Below are positions 10,811 through 22,044 of a DNA stretch of 64,000 nucleotides, in pieces. Numbering within the stretch: position 1 is the stretch's first letter; each line of letters starts with the position of its first letter. The stretch is from Triatoma infestans (lineage: Eukaryota > Arthropoda > Insecta > Hemiptera > Reduviidae), in the NCBI GenBank assembly GCA_011037195.1, contig JAAEAF010014933.1:1-64000 (forward strand). The letters are read 5' to 3'. The notes beneath the pieces were generated by a model. It ran no database searches. It saw nothing but the letters and a program-made list of their open reading frames with translations, and was not told the origin of the DNA. The position numbers and the translations under genes were made by a program.

Positions 10811-11474
10811 CATGCCCAGTATTAGGAACAACTAAAGATGACAACAAATTGCATCAATAAATAAGTACGTTTGAAATTGCAATAAAAATCCACCAAGATC
10901 TTCTAAATATAACGCATATTCTTATTGAAATTCATGCAATTTTCTAATTTAATTAATTAATGTTCTAAAGAATATATTGTATGTTAATTTAAAATAAAAA
11001 TTTAACTCTTAAGTCTATAAAATATAATCAATATAATATTTTAATATTGTACAGTAACAACTAATATTTACAAAGCTGCTTATTCAGAAGTTACCAAAGA
11101 AGAGTGTAACAACAGATTCTGGCACTTGTACAGGAATGGTAGACAATTTTCTAACCAGACTAAGCAATTCAAACTGAGTAATACAGTGGAATACGGACTA
11201 AGTGATCTTCTTCGACTTTGAGTTGGCATTGTGCCATAGTTTTACTGCAGTCATAATAGTGTTCTTCGCGAAGAAAAAATAAAACAACCTTTACTCAATA
11301 TATAATATTAATTATTAGATAATTTAACTTTAATGTATTTTATAATATTGATAACTAAGTATTGCTTGATTTGATAATACGAAAATGGATTATCAATTAA
11401 AAACAAGTTTTAAAAATTTAGATTGATTTAATGATATTAATAGCAGTTGATGTTCGTAAGTTTTTAAACATAAA
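10811..11474. other. No recognisable gene
   Basis: AT-rich sequence with TTAAAT-type low complexity. No domain, RNA gene or repeat was recognised. Confidence 0.5.
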
Positions 11475-12876
11475 ATGTTTGGCGTGAAATACTCGTACCA
11501 CTTTAGCTCACTGTAATTTGCAATATAATATAATATATGATTTTAACTAAATATTTACATGCCTTCAATATTATATGAATGGGAGAACCTTAACCTAATA
11601 ATACGATATTTTTGAGGTTCCCGTGACTTTTGTATAGTAGGTTTAATGAAACCGATGGAACTATAAATAACACACAATTAGATCATTAGATTAAAAAACG
11701 GGGGGGGGAGCCTCATTCCACTGCGACCTACAAGATGAGGTCTATTGTGGATTCCCTTAAATTATAGCACAACCCCCAGCTTTGCCCTCCTTATCAGTCC
11801 TAGCAAAGCTGAGAGCGGCTCCATCATTAAGCACACAGCTTCGGGATTGCCTGTCCCCAATTGAAGAAACCTTATCCTCCCCAGGCCGGCGAACTCACAG
11901 AGGATGTGCGCCGGGGTTTCTTCCTCTGCCTTGCAGAATCGGCATACCGCACTATCTGCAAGTTGTAGGTGCTGCATCTGTCTGTTCAGCCTACAAAGCC
12001 CTGTTAGTAGACATACAATTAGCCTTATATCCCTTCGGGTATGGCTCAGTAGATCTCTTTAGGCAAATGTCTCTTGATAAAGAGCTTTGCCAGCCTCTGC
12101 CCTAGTGTTCTCTCCCACCAAATCAGACGCTGTTCTTCTATCAAACCTTTGACAATAAGGCTCCTGGACAAGCCGCAAAAGGGTTCGGGGCCTATAAAAG
12201 TATCCTGTGCACCCTCCCTCGCTAGAGCATCCGCCATTTCATTGCCCAGAAACCCTGCATATCCTGGCATCCAGGCGAGTGTCAGCAAATAAAACACATA
12301 CAATGAACTGATTTTCTTCAAACTTGGCACATTGGCAACACATTCAATTCTAATTACTATTATATAAATGAAGGAATCGTATAGTATACTAAAGCAACAC
12401 TTTAGAAGAAAATATAAAAACCCTACCACCCTCCAAATCCCACATAAATAAATTTTCCCCGCGAAATGTATTATATAAAACTTTTAGTTCTTAATATGTG
12501 TTATGTATATTATATATATGCTGGAAAATCGTTGAAACCGTATTTCAATAAATCGCAAAAACCAGAAAAATCCATTCAGTAAAGTGGTACTTCCGGTTGA
12601 GGAATTTTGACAGATAACTGACTGTCAAGATCTCATGAAGAGACCCAAACGATATGCCAAGTTTGAACTTTCTGCGCTGTTTCATTTTTGAACTATACTG
12701 TTTATATATATATATTGCATAGACATATATATAGCACACACACATACACAACACATTTTCTAAAAACTGCATTTACTTACTCCGGGGACCTCAAAACTAG
12801 TATTCCTGTGATAACTCGATTTCAAAAATTTGAGACGATTACAATACTTGCACTTACTAGGAGTAAGAGGAAGTAA
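11475..12876. repeat. Dispersed repeat R, long copy split by a LINE
   Basis: The left end module TGGCGTGAAATACTCGTACC with ACTTTAGCTCACTG sits at about 11478-11517. The right part, 12293-12876, runs through TTTTCTTCAAACTTGGCAC, GTACTTCCGGTTGAGG, CAAGTTTGAACTTTCTGCG, a TA/CA microsatellite at about 12700-12755 and the right end CTTACTAGGAGTAAGAGGAAG. An RNase H-LINE tail (11703-12292) interrupts it. This is one of the clearest copies for defining both ends of R. Confidence 0.65.
11703..12292 (-). mobile_element. RNase H-bearing LINE tail, same family as 9.3 kb
   Basis: The minus strand reads LTLAWMPGYAGFLGNEMAD then ALAREGAQDTFIG from about 12290, the final RNase H block, followed by GPEPFCGLSRSLI and EEQRLIWWERT. 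After a frameshift near 12050 it ends with the zinc knuckle CRFCKAEEETPAHILCEF (about 11942-11890) and LGLIRRAKLGVVL. The residues are mostly shared with the copy at 9.4-9.9 kb. In GYAG the conserved His of the HxG motif is replaced by Tyr. A C-rich run (plus-strand G9 at 11701-11709) lies at the 3' end instead of the (TTCTA)n tail of its sibling. 5' truncated and frameshifted, so inactive. Confidence 0.85.
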
Positions 12877-14595
12877 AACAAATCTGGTGTGAAAAACCGG
12901 CAGGTATTAATTGTTAATTATTATTTATTTATTTGCCAAATATGTGACATTATTATTATTATAATAATATTATTCTGCATTTATTCTGAAAAAAGAAATC
13001 CATTCAGTAGAGTCGTACTACAGCTTTATGGGATTATACCTCAAAACTTCTTGTCCGATAAGAAAGTAGTAACCTAAGCAGAATATATCAAGTTGTGCTT
13101 CCTACGAGTTTTCGTATTTGAGGGTTAACGCACCATACACACGTAGATGCAATCGTTAAAACGATTTTTTTATGTAAGAAAAAATAAAAATATGATTAAT
13201 TGGTTGTACTTTATTAAAATGTAAGAATGTAAACCAGGAAATGATTTTACATTAAGGAGTTATAAAAAGAAAACAAGAAAAAAAAATGAAAACTGTTTTT
13301 CTGTCACTAATGTCACACTGTAGCAAGATAAAAAGCTGGTTAGACTATGTTTTTCTATAATTTGTAAAAGACAAGGAAGAATATAAACAGAGTAAGAGAA
13401 GGTAAAAAAAAAAAAGTAATTCAGAAATAGGGGGGAGAATAACAGCTTGATGAACAAATAGAAGAGGACATTGTATTTGTGGTTGCTGGAGGAATAGTGG
13501 GTTAGATTTATCTAAATCTAGGTCGAGGCTCGTATGGATGTCTGAGTGCCATTATTGCCGGCAGAGGATTGAGAATGGCGGAGAAGTGAGATCTGTTGAA
13601 AGTGGAACATGGGAGTGGAGCACGTGTAGTTTGGGGGAGGATTTTAGAGTAGAGAAACAGTTGGAATAGTCACAGTGGGTAAGGCTCATGTTTCCCCAAT
13701 CCTCCGTAGCATTTTCTGAAGGGAAAGCCTGAGGCACAACCAAAGAATGACAATGGGTTTTCCTCTTCTCTTCTACAGTCTACAGTATTGATTGGATTGT
13801 GTGGATAGTCTAAGAGGAGAAGCGGTCTCCTCTTTTCTGCTTTGAACAACTTTCATTCTGACTCCCTCTCTACCAATGTTGTTGGTGCCACCCCATACTT
13901 CCTCATCCAATACGTTTTAATTCTATTAACAGATGAGTGAAAAGTCCAATGGGATGGTGTCTTTAATTTCTTCTTTCACCACCACCATCGGACAACAAGA
14001 ACAAGTAGAACGGAATTTACATTTCTAATTGGAAATTCACATCTGGCAAAGCCATTTCCTTATCGAACTTTGAAAAGGAAAAAACATTATCTAGTAATAA
14101 GGATTTGCAATGCTAAATTCGATATTCATTACGTATCATTTGTTATGATCAGTTTAAATGGAAGATACCAGAATTCACAATAATGTTTTTCAATTGAATC
14201 AGAATTTTTAAATATTTATCAACGAACTTTAATTTCATTAAAAGGTTCATATAATCTTTGAAGCAAAATCAAGAGCATCTGGCGCCCAAGTCCTTGAAAC
14301 TGGTAACCCCTGATGTGAATTATAAATAAGGTGTCAATTTTCAACTATTTAAATTTTTGTGGAAGCGAATATCCTGAACGAATTCGGGTGAACTGAGATA
14401 GCGTGGTCTTTGGTACTAGCAAGGCACTCTAGTTCCATTCTCATCATCCAATCCAACTAACCTCTAATAAAGTAGGTAAGATAACAGTGCCACAACTCGC
14501 AACAATTACTGTAAACGATTGCTACAATAACCGCAGTAAACGTGCTTTCATTGCTTTCAAACAAGAGTTATTATTTTCGAGATGTAAGTTGAATA
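12877..14595. other. No recognisable gene; R-like patches
   Basis: At about 12990-13080 the order ATTCAGTAGAGTCGTACTAC with a following ACCTCAAAACTTC suggests an R fragment. The GA/TC-rich segment 13480-14000 has an open frame at 13552-13743 on the minus strand, but no domain. The remainder is unassigned. Confidence 0.45.
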
Positions 14596-14720
14596 CCGGG
14601 ACAGTCTTCTACATTCCTGGCCCATATACAACAACTACCTTATATCAATTTCCACTTCAGCAATTCCAAATTGCCTAACATTTTGGATTTAGAAAGCTTT
14701 TGTAATTTTGATTTGTAGAA
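14596..14720. repeat. Dispersed repeat B, copy 2
   Basis: Near-identical to 4326-4430, in the same orientation, from ATTCCTGGCCCATAT through GGATTTAGAAAGCTTTTGTA. It lacks the 32-base AT-rich insertion of copy 1. The open frame 14487-14678 runs through it by chance. Confidence 0.65.
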
Positions 14721-17355
14721 AATTTGCAATTATCTAGACGTAATAAATTAATGTTTGTAAATTGGACAATTAATAATTATGTGAAATGGATTTCCAATTT
14801 TTAAATGGCATATTCTAAACTCACTAATCACTAATCAGTATGTAAATGTACCAGTGTATACCAGAAGGTAAAGTATAATTTTTTTTTTAGTATTTTTTAT
14901 GAAACGGACAGAGGGAACTGCTTTCATTCTCTGATGAAAATGAGCTCAAAGAGAAAAGTCAAAGTAAGATCATAGAAACATATTTTGTGGATTTGCAGAT
15001 CTATGGATTTGAGAGAAGAAGCGACATAAGAGGGATAATAAGTGAAAAGCATCTTCTTTGCGATAATTTGGGATGGTTGTTTCTTCATTGAGAATATATC
15101 TTGTAATGAGATAAGATAAAAGAAAAACTCTTATTATGAGATTTAGTCAAGGAAGAAGCTTCTCAAGTGAGGTTAGTTAGAGGGCGAAATATAAGCTTAA
15201 TAATAACATCATTTGTACAATGATAAAGTATGCTTTCGTAACCTCGACCATTCCCAAGGCAGATGAACAATGTGTTTGAAGAAAAGGTACTCCGTGGAAT
15301 ATTTCCCCGTGAGAAAGAAGTGCAGGTATAGTGAAGAAGAAAGTAAAAGAAGATCAACTGTAGGAGGACAAAAGATAACTTAGGTAAGATAACTTTTGTG
15401 GAATAAGTTGGGCAGTTTCATTTATTGGGAAGGAGGGTTCTAGAAGGGAAAGTGAAGAGAAATAGGAAGAACATATAAGCAGACCAAAACTGACCTGGCC
15501 GGATGGTTGTATTGAACGACCCTAGTAGCATCTTGGGCTCTTCCCTTCCAATTGGCTACTTCCAATGTTGGAAAGGCTTTCGAGGAGATAGCATTCACGT
15601 AAAATGACGAAGACAGATAAGACAGTTGAGTTGCTATTGTCTTTAAGAGAGAGAATTTATCAACGATATAAGTTCTTATCAGTGACGTAAAAGATCTTTC
15701 TTTTGAACTATGCGATAAGAGAAAAAACTGAACTGAAAGCATTCCATAATCGGGTTCCTTTATAAATCAAATAAATAAAAATTAAAAACCCATAAGAATT
15801 TTTAAGAGTTGAAGAAGAATATTTATAATTTATAAATTTTTTAATAATTCAATGAATCTTTGTAATAATTTATTTATTAAGCGCCTTATTTATGAAAATA
15901 TGAAAAAGCGAATATTTCAGAATATTATACAATATAACAAACTGAGGAATGAAAATTTAAGGAATTCATTTTAGTGACAGTCAGGCTTTTGTAAATAGAT
16001 ATTTAATGTCTTGGCGTTAAATTAACGACGTTTGGGAGGAAGGGTATAGGAACGGTGTGAAGGTATTTAATTCTATGAACCGAGAGGGTGTGGATTTTAC
16101 ATCAGTAAGGGGCGTATATACAAGAGAAGAGAGCCATTTCTATTGACTTGGCTAAAGATACAAGAATATCTCAAAGGAGCAAGTGGGTGCTCCCGAGTTT
16201 CTTCTTGTCATTAACCTCTGTAACTACGTGGTCTTCGTCTTATGATTCATCATCAGTTACCCTTTGAGCATGGTTTCTAGTGTGAAGACATTAGTTACAG
16301 GATAATAGCAACTTATTACACAACATTATCTCTTTACATTATCGTATTTACAGTATCCGGCCAGGCTTTTCATCGACCTTTCACAATATCTTACAGTTGA
16401 TTTATTTTCCTAAAAGTGTTATAGTACTAATATCTTTGAATTCATCTCACATAAACACACAGAATAAATATTTGGAATTTTTATAGATTTTCTCAATAAC
16501 ATGTTTTTAAAAGAAATACATGTTTTAATAGTGTACGTTTGCATTGGAAATAACATTTTTATTTTTCTCTCGTTCCACCCTTACCATATTTCATTTTACC
16601 ATTATGTACAGTTGTAAATGACAAATAAAAAGTTATAAAAAAAAAAAACTTTGGCAAGAGAAAGTGTTGCAATCGTAGTAAAATTTTGGAAAACGTATAG
16701 TAGCCGGAAATTGATGTTTTGAGTTTTCCTTGTGTACGAAAAAAGTGTTTTTAGCAAATGGTCTGTATGTGTCCTCCAAAATTACTTTAAAAAATGCAGG
16801 AAGGCTTAAAATGGATATCCGGTTCTTTTTCTTTGTATCTTATTCTACTTCTTCTTAATAAATGAACTTATTCTAGTTTAATTTAAAGATTTTCATGATT
16901 TCTTTATAATTCGCATATTAAGAAATTTCTTTAAATTTCGCATTACGAAAACCCAAAGTAGATAAAGTAATTTGATCGAGTAATGGAGGAAAGAATGGTT
17001 AAAGGCAACACTTTTTTTTTTTTAAACATGGACAAGTATAAAGAACAAAAAGAAGGAGATACTATGGATATACTATGAGAGAGACGAATATTTAAACATC
17101 ACCTTGATTTCTATTAAACTTGACAGTATTAAAGGAGATAAATTAATAATAGAAAACAAATAATATAAATTTAGATTCAGCTTCATGTATAGAAGAAGAT
17201 AAAGTCTTAATTTATATATATAGTTTTATAGAATTTTATGAAAGAAATTAAAATTTACAATTAACGTCTAGGAATAAATTAAGTAAAATAAAAATTATCT
17301 TTCATTAGATACATATTTCAATTATACTACAATTATATGTATTTAAAACTTCCTA
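14721..17355. other. No recognisable gene; one R fragment
   Basis: An R fragment lies at about 16655-16830 (GGCAAGAGAAAGTGTTGCAA, then GTTTTTAGCAAATGGTCTG, then AAAAAATGCAGGAAGGC). Open frames at 15163-15742 on the minus strand show no motif. Otherwise unassigned AT-rich sequence. Confidence 0.5.
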
Positions 17356-17358
17356 TAA

Positions 17359-18347
17359 GGCTACGGCTAGGCGGACGGATTTTAACGAAGGCTTTCTTAC
17401 GGAAATTAACGCAACGTTTTATGACGTGAAGTCCTGGCTAGACTGTCCAATAAAATCGCAATTTTTAACGCGTTAAATGAAGTAGGTTTCCCAGTAGACC
17501 GGCTACATGATCGATTTTTTTAACGTAGTACGGTCGTTCCATCAGTGGAGAACGTGTCATTCCAAAATCATTTTGCAGAAATACATTGTTCAAAAAGTAT
17601 GGGGCAAAGTTAAGCATTACATGGGAAGTAGTTATTTCGTTAATGGTTGTAAGAGACGCGACGGCGCTTTACACACACTTAGCCACACGTCTCATTTCTT
17701 GTTTCGATCTTTAAACTCCGTATCAGAGGGATCATATAAGCATCTGTCGTTTTGTACTTCAAGAAATTATATTTCACTGTGAATGTAATAATCTATGTTG
17801 TATATACAATGCACTAAAATAATAGATATATAAAATATAGGAAAATTCAAAAGCGAGTACAATGAAGCTTTACAGACAGAACGGTAACCTGCGTTGCGTT
17901 GTTTTCCATCCGTCTAGCCAGTCATATTTCGGTGAAGTAGGGGCTCGGATCCATCCTTTTGCGTTAGGACCTTGAGTACGCGTGTCTGTACCTACTTCGA
18001 AGGGAAGAGGATAGCTAAGAGGTTTGCGTACTGGACTCCCACGCGGAGGACCCAGGTTAGAGTCTAGCCGTGCTGCTCTTAGATTTTCTCTTCCTAGAAG
18101 CCTCTACAACTCACTGTCCTGTGATGGATAGTGTTGTCTGTAACGAGAGAACACAGTCCGGAGGCCGGCAGTGCGCTGAGAAGGGCGCCAATGACCATAG
18201 ATGTTGTCGCGCCTTAAATTAAAAAAAAAATTCGTACGATAATTTCAGTAGCGTCAAGCCACTTCCCCTAGTATCAACGCAGTCCATATTTCTTGCGTTA
18301 TATAACGTAAAATAAGTACGTCAAAATCCGTCTGTCTAGCCGTAGCC
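17359..18347. mobile_element. PIF/Harbinger-type non-autonomous element
   Basis: The terminal inverted repeats are GGCTACGGCTAGGCGGACGG on the left and the complement of GGCTACGGCTAGACAGACGG on the right, continuing with GATTTT. The element is flanked on both sides by TAA (17356-17358 and 18348-18350), the 3-bp duplication characteristic of PIF/Harbinger. Subterminal sequence is rich in AACG/CGTT motifs. A 91-residue open frame at 17507-17782 lies inside, but I recognise no transposase or DNA-binding domain in it. The element contains a nested tRNA-derived SINE at about 18003-18232; without it the element is roughly 760 bp. Ends and duplication are seen directly; the superfamily call is inference from them. 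Confidence 0.75.
18003..18232 (+). mobile_element. tRNA-derived SINE nested in the Harbinger-type element
   Basis: An A-box-like ATAGCTAAGAGG at 18011-18022 and a B-box-like GGTTAGAGTCT at 18055-18065 are 44 bases apart, the spacing of a tRNA internal promoter. Between them lies CTGGACTCCCACGCGGAG. A tRNA-unrelated body follows, ending ...GTTGTCGCGCCTTAAATT and then A10 at 18222-18231. The B box departs from GGTTCGANTCC at one core position, so it may be weak. No clear target duplication was found. Too degenerate to be a functional tRNA. Confidence 0.65.
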
Positions 18348-18350
18348 TAA

Positions 18351-18649
18351 AGACTAAATACTTGGCCATCGACCATCAGCAGAGTTTATTATTGGCACTT
18401 TAATAAACTAAAATAAACTTAAACAAATTTTTAACATAAAGTTTGCATTTAAAAGGAAACAGTTTAAATTTTATTAATTTAATAAAATAAGACGTTGAGT
18501 ATAAGCTCATTTACAATAGTTAAATATGATATTCCAAATTTTTCCAATTTAAATAATCGATCAAGAAATCTGTCAAGAAACACAATACGTTTTCATTGGA
18601 TAATTAATCAAATTTAGATCTTAAGACTCAGTTTATTTTGGTAGGTAAT
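18351..18649. other. No recognisable gene
   Basis: AT-rich sequence between the Harbinger-type element and the LINE remnant; nothing recognised. Confidence 0.45.
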
Positions 18650-19430
18650 TTTATTTTGTTTTATCCGATTTAATTTTGGCAAAAGAGGAAGAGTAGAATG
18701 AGTACATGCTTTACTATTATTGACCTCAACAACAAAGGAAGAAATTAGTGGCATGTCATCAGAGTACACTTGAATATCTACTGAAAAGTTATTAATTAAA
18801 TGAAGAGATTCCAGACTGATTCAAGTGTAATCTATCTCCGAATTTCCCACTTTACTAATATATGTAAAGTCAACCGTTAAATCATTCTTCATTCTCCCAA
18901 TAAAAACTACAGGCCCAAATGGGCCAGATCAAGAAAAAGGTCTAAGAGTTTGTTCTCGTTTGCATTAACACATTTGTCTTTGGACTTGATGACCCTGTAT
19001 TGCAATTATTAAGATTTAAATATTTACTTGATAATGTTTGAGATTCCCCACTCTGCCACTAAAATCTCCCCTCAGACAGAAATTAATATTGTAATTTTCA
19101 AATAATACCTTTGACAAATACTATTCTCCAAGCCAGTTATTGCAATTTATGTAAACCGGGAAAATATAAACATTGAAAGCTCCTGATTTTAACATTACAG
19201 TATATTTGTTTGAAAATTTATAAAACAAAAAAAGAACCTGTTTCTGAGTTACCTTTTGTTTTTATACCTAAAGTTGGCCCTATATTTGCTTCTCTTGAGG
19301 CAGGAATCCATAGTAGTTGATGATCCTTAAATATGCTTTTATAATATGTTATATCTTCCTTTAATGTTACATGCCAGTGCATCCACACCGCCAGATTCAT
19401 TATTTAATTACTACATATGTCCTTCTGTTT
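18650..19430 (-). pseudogene. LINE ORF2 endonuclease domain, decayed
   Basis: The minus strand carries an apurinic-endonuclease-like domain broken by stops and frameshifts. From 19400: LKEDITYYKSIFKDHQLLW and ASREANIGPTLGIK, then near 19060 a GDFSGRVGNL block (the GDFN.R.G motif), then VLMQTRTNS, and finally FTYISKVGNSEIDYT with VYSDDMPL at about 18850-18760, which corresponds to the terminal SDH(L/M)P motif with H changed to D. Motif order matches a LINE endonuclease. No reverse transcriptase follows downstream. It sits directly after an ORF1-like segment in the same orientation. Confidence 0.55.
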
Positions 19431-19439
19431 ATTTATCAT

Positions 19440-19880
19440 TTTCTTTATCAATACTTCCTGATATATCATCCGACGTATGTGACATGAATTTAAATTGTTG
19501 AAGTTTTGAATTTGTGAAGGTAATTCCTTTTTCTTTGAATTATTCCCCTTTTCCACTTTATTATAATCCAGGACACCTTCAGTAGGCGGAGAATTGGATA
19601 AAAGATGTTTAGCCGATCACGCAGAATTATTATTAACATTAGAGGAGTCCCAGTCCTTTATAATTAATTTGTCATATTTAAGTACTGAATATTTTCCCGA
19701 TTTATGGGCTTCAAAAAGGTTAGGTAGCAGCAATTTTCTGTTTCTCAGCACATCGCTTGGAAAATCCTCTGCTAATTTTATCAAAATTCCCTTTTATTTG
19801 GGACTATTTTTTAGTGTAAGTAACTTAGTACACATTTGTGTAAAACCTATCAAGATATCAGATTCATGTACATAATTTCT
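19440..19880 (-). pseudogene. LINE ORF1 C-terminal region (FP25K-like fold)
   Basis: On the minus strand about 19800-19560 reads IKLAEDFPSDVLRNRKLLLP, then NLFEAHKSGKYSVLKYDKLI, then KDWDS. This RK(K/L)LLP...EAR..GK.S.L(R/K)YDKLI pattern is what I know from ORF1 proteins of insect LINEs that share the C-terminal domain named after the baculovirus FP protein, an RNA-chaperone-like domain. Upstream frames (19880-19800) are broken. The segment ends shortly before the endonuclease remnant, giving the normal ORF1-ORF2 order of one element spanning 19.88 to 18.65 kb. The plus-strand frame 19594-19875 is its shadow. Confidence 0.6.
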
Positions 19881-20559
19881 AAATGAGCTTCAATAAGCCC
19901 AATTCAAATACATAGAAATCCTTTTAAAAATAATTCTGTTAATTATTAAGTTGTTTACATTTAATTAAGAAAAGTTCTCCTTTGCGTACATAATAAGACA
20001 TGGATGACTTAATAAGCGGAAAAGTGGGATTAAAACTTGATTAAAAGAAGTGTTTTTTTTTTTAAGAGAACCAAAAGTATGTTGTTAAAAAACTTTCCTC
20101 AAAAAACTGAATTAGAAGAAGAAGAAAAAGGAAAATATTAAGTAAAAAGAAGATTATGTGAAGAACGTACGTACTACATAGAAGAAAGATTTCAGCTGAA
20201 GGCCTTTATTATTAAATAAATTGAAAATAAACACTATCAAGGTTGCCGTTTATTATAATCTCCTCTTACTTAGTCCTCATACTTAGTTTTCCTAAGAAAT
20301 TTTCTTACTTTCCTAATATTAGCAAACTCTTGAAGGATTTTCCTTGAAATGGTTTGACTCAAGTTCATAAATTAAGTAATATAAATTTGAGATCAACTGA
20401 ATTAGAGCCTAATTTACTAATATTCTAATAACTTTTTAGGGTAATTTTTTTTTTTTTTTTTAATTTTGCCATTCGAAAGTTTTATTCTAAATTACTGACT
20501 AATTCGCGTTGATGTCAAGCCTAACTGTTACTGCTGTATGAAATTGAGTTTACACCAGA
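19881..20559. other. No recognisable gene
   Basis: AT-rich, with a poly-T tract at about 20446-20462. Nothing recognised. Confidence 0.45.
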
Positions 20560-20760
20560 AACGCTAGAGTTGAAAAAAGAAGTTTTTAGCGAATGTGTAT
20601 TGTGTATGGTGTATGAATAAGGGACAAAGTATCTCAAAAATGAAAAATCGCAGTAAGCGAGACTTGATATTTCGCTTAGATAACATCATTGCATCAGTTA
20701 CGAAACTTCCAGAAATAATGATTTTTTAAAGAGCAAAAACTTTAAAGTTTCTTCTGATGT
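20560..20760. repeat. Dispersed repeat R, internal fragment
   Basis: Contains AGTTTTTAGCGAATGTGTAT, GACAAAGTATCTCAAAAATG and AAAAATCGCAGTAAGCGAG in the usual R order, with a short degenerate TGTGTATGG tract in place of a long microsatellite. Confidence 0.6.
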
Positions 20761-20809
20761 GCTACATCTTTTATATTTTGGCAATGAAACCAAAAAGATC
20801 TGTTAAGGC

Positions 20810-21022
20810 CATTCCCAACTGTCACTCCTTGAGACCATTCTCCTTTCAAATTAAGATCTCTGAGAAATCTCAGAATCTGGAAATATTGTAAGGGAGAGTA
20901 TATCTTCCTTCAACAATTGGTAACTACCCAGGTTTGCAAATCTTCTCTGGATAATACCGTCACAGTCCGCAAGGTGATTTATTGAAGCACCCATCAACTC
21001 AAAGAATCTGCAGATGCAGGAG
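20810..21022 (-). pseudogene. RNase H-LINE C-terminal tail
   Basis: The minus strand from about 21022 reads CRFFELMGASINHLADC, aligning with the zinc knuckle CRVCETEEETPIHLMTDC of the neighbouring LINE at 23.8 kb (second Cys changed to Phe). It continues with GIIQRRFANLGSYQLLKEDI, which matches the position of EEIRFRTFGRNRMSVEEL there. Later residues are frameshifted. This is a short tail of a related element in opposite orientation to the 21.1-24.2 kb LINE. Confidence 0.5.
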
Positions 21023-22044
21023 TTTTTTGGGGGGATTTTCTTGAAAAGTTAGTTTAAAATTGGAGCAAATGGTTTGAGGGAGTATTTTTACTCACATAGG
21101 GTGAAACTTCCCTATGTTTCTAGAGACGGATATTCTGTCGCAGAACCTCATTCAAGTCCAACCAGCGCGTCCACGTCGCGGCTCTGGAAACATCTGTGCT
21201 CCACTTTTGTAGAAGCGTGGTTGGCCAAGCTGGTTGGCGAACGCAGAGGGTAGCCTTTGGGCTATTTGGGAACTTAGCATTCCCACGTACCTCAGCTACA
21301 ATTGCAGACTAACAAGTGCAGCAGTGCCCCCCCCCCCCCGTAAGGAATGGTGGTAGAAACTTTTCTGCTCTCTGTTTGGGTCGCCATAATTTGTGTGCGG
21401 CCTGAATTTCTTGCAGCGAATTTTTTTGCTGCGGAGCCTCTGTGGGGGTTCATGCTGCATCACTTACACCTAAACGCCTTAACATCGGATACCTACACAA
21501 TTACATTCCTACACGCCAGTGGCACGTGCTGGTGCCACCCACATCTTTGCCTGTGTCGACATCTGTGTCGTGGGGAAGAGAAGTCCTGGTGGTTGAGGAC
21601 ACAGGTTCCCGCTGGAGGCAAGTTCCCTCGGCGTGCCTTGCAGTCCAACACACCACTTTGGTACCTGACTCCACTAAAAGGCGGCCAGAGCCTAACCCAG
21701 CTCTGGTCAATCGGCTAGCGTAAAGAACGCATGGGTGAGTTCCCGGGTATTGTAGGCCTTGGCTTCAAAGCGTCCCAAATTGTGAGAGATCTGGAGATGA
21801 ATTTTTAATTAAATTAATTATAGGTTTTTAACTTTAAATTCTTCAACCGGGGGGCCCCTTAGAAGAGGAGGCCACCGGTGGTGGGGGTAATTCCTCTGTA
21901 AATCCAGAGTCGGGTGACCAAGGCCTGGATGCACTAATGGGTGGGAATCGAAAAATATCCAGAGGCAGGAGAGCCTTGCTTCTGGAGGAGAACGGTTCAG
22001 GAGGAGCCGCGGAGGGCTTGTCCCCCTGCGGCGATTTCTGAAAC

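Noticed and set aside
13480..13760. Minus-strand ORF as a host gene exon or LINE tail
   Set aside because: No domain, no knuckle motif, and purine-rich composition can keep frames open by chance.
18003..18080. Functional tRNA gene
   Set aside because: A and B boxes are spaced correctly but no acceptor or anticodon stem pairs well and a SINE body with poly-A follows.
21347..21723. 123- and 93-residue ORFs as ORF1 of the 21-24 kb LINE
   Set aside because: They overlap in different frames, neither shows a gag, knuckle or coiled-coil pattern, and GC-rich leader DNA opens frames by chance.
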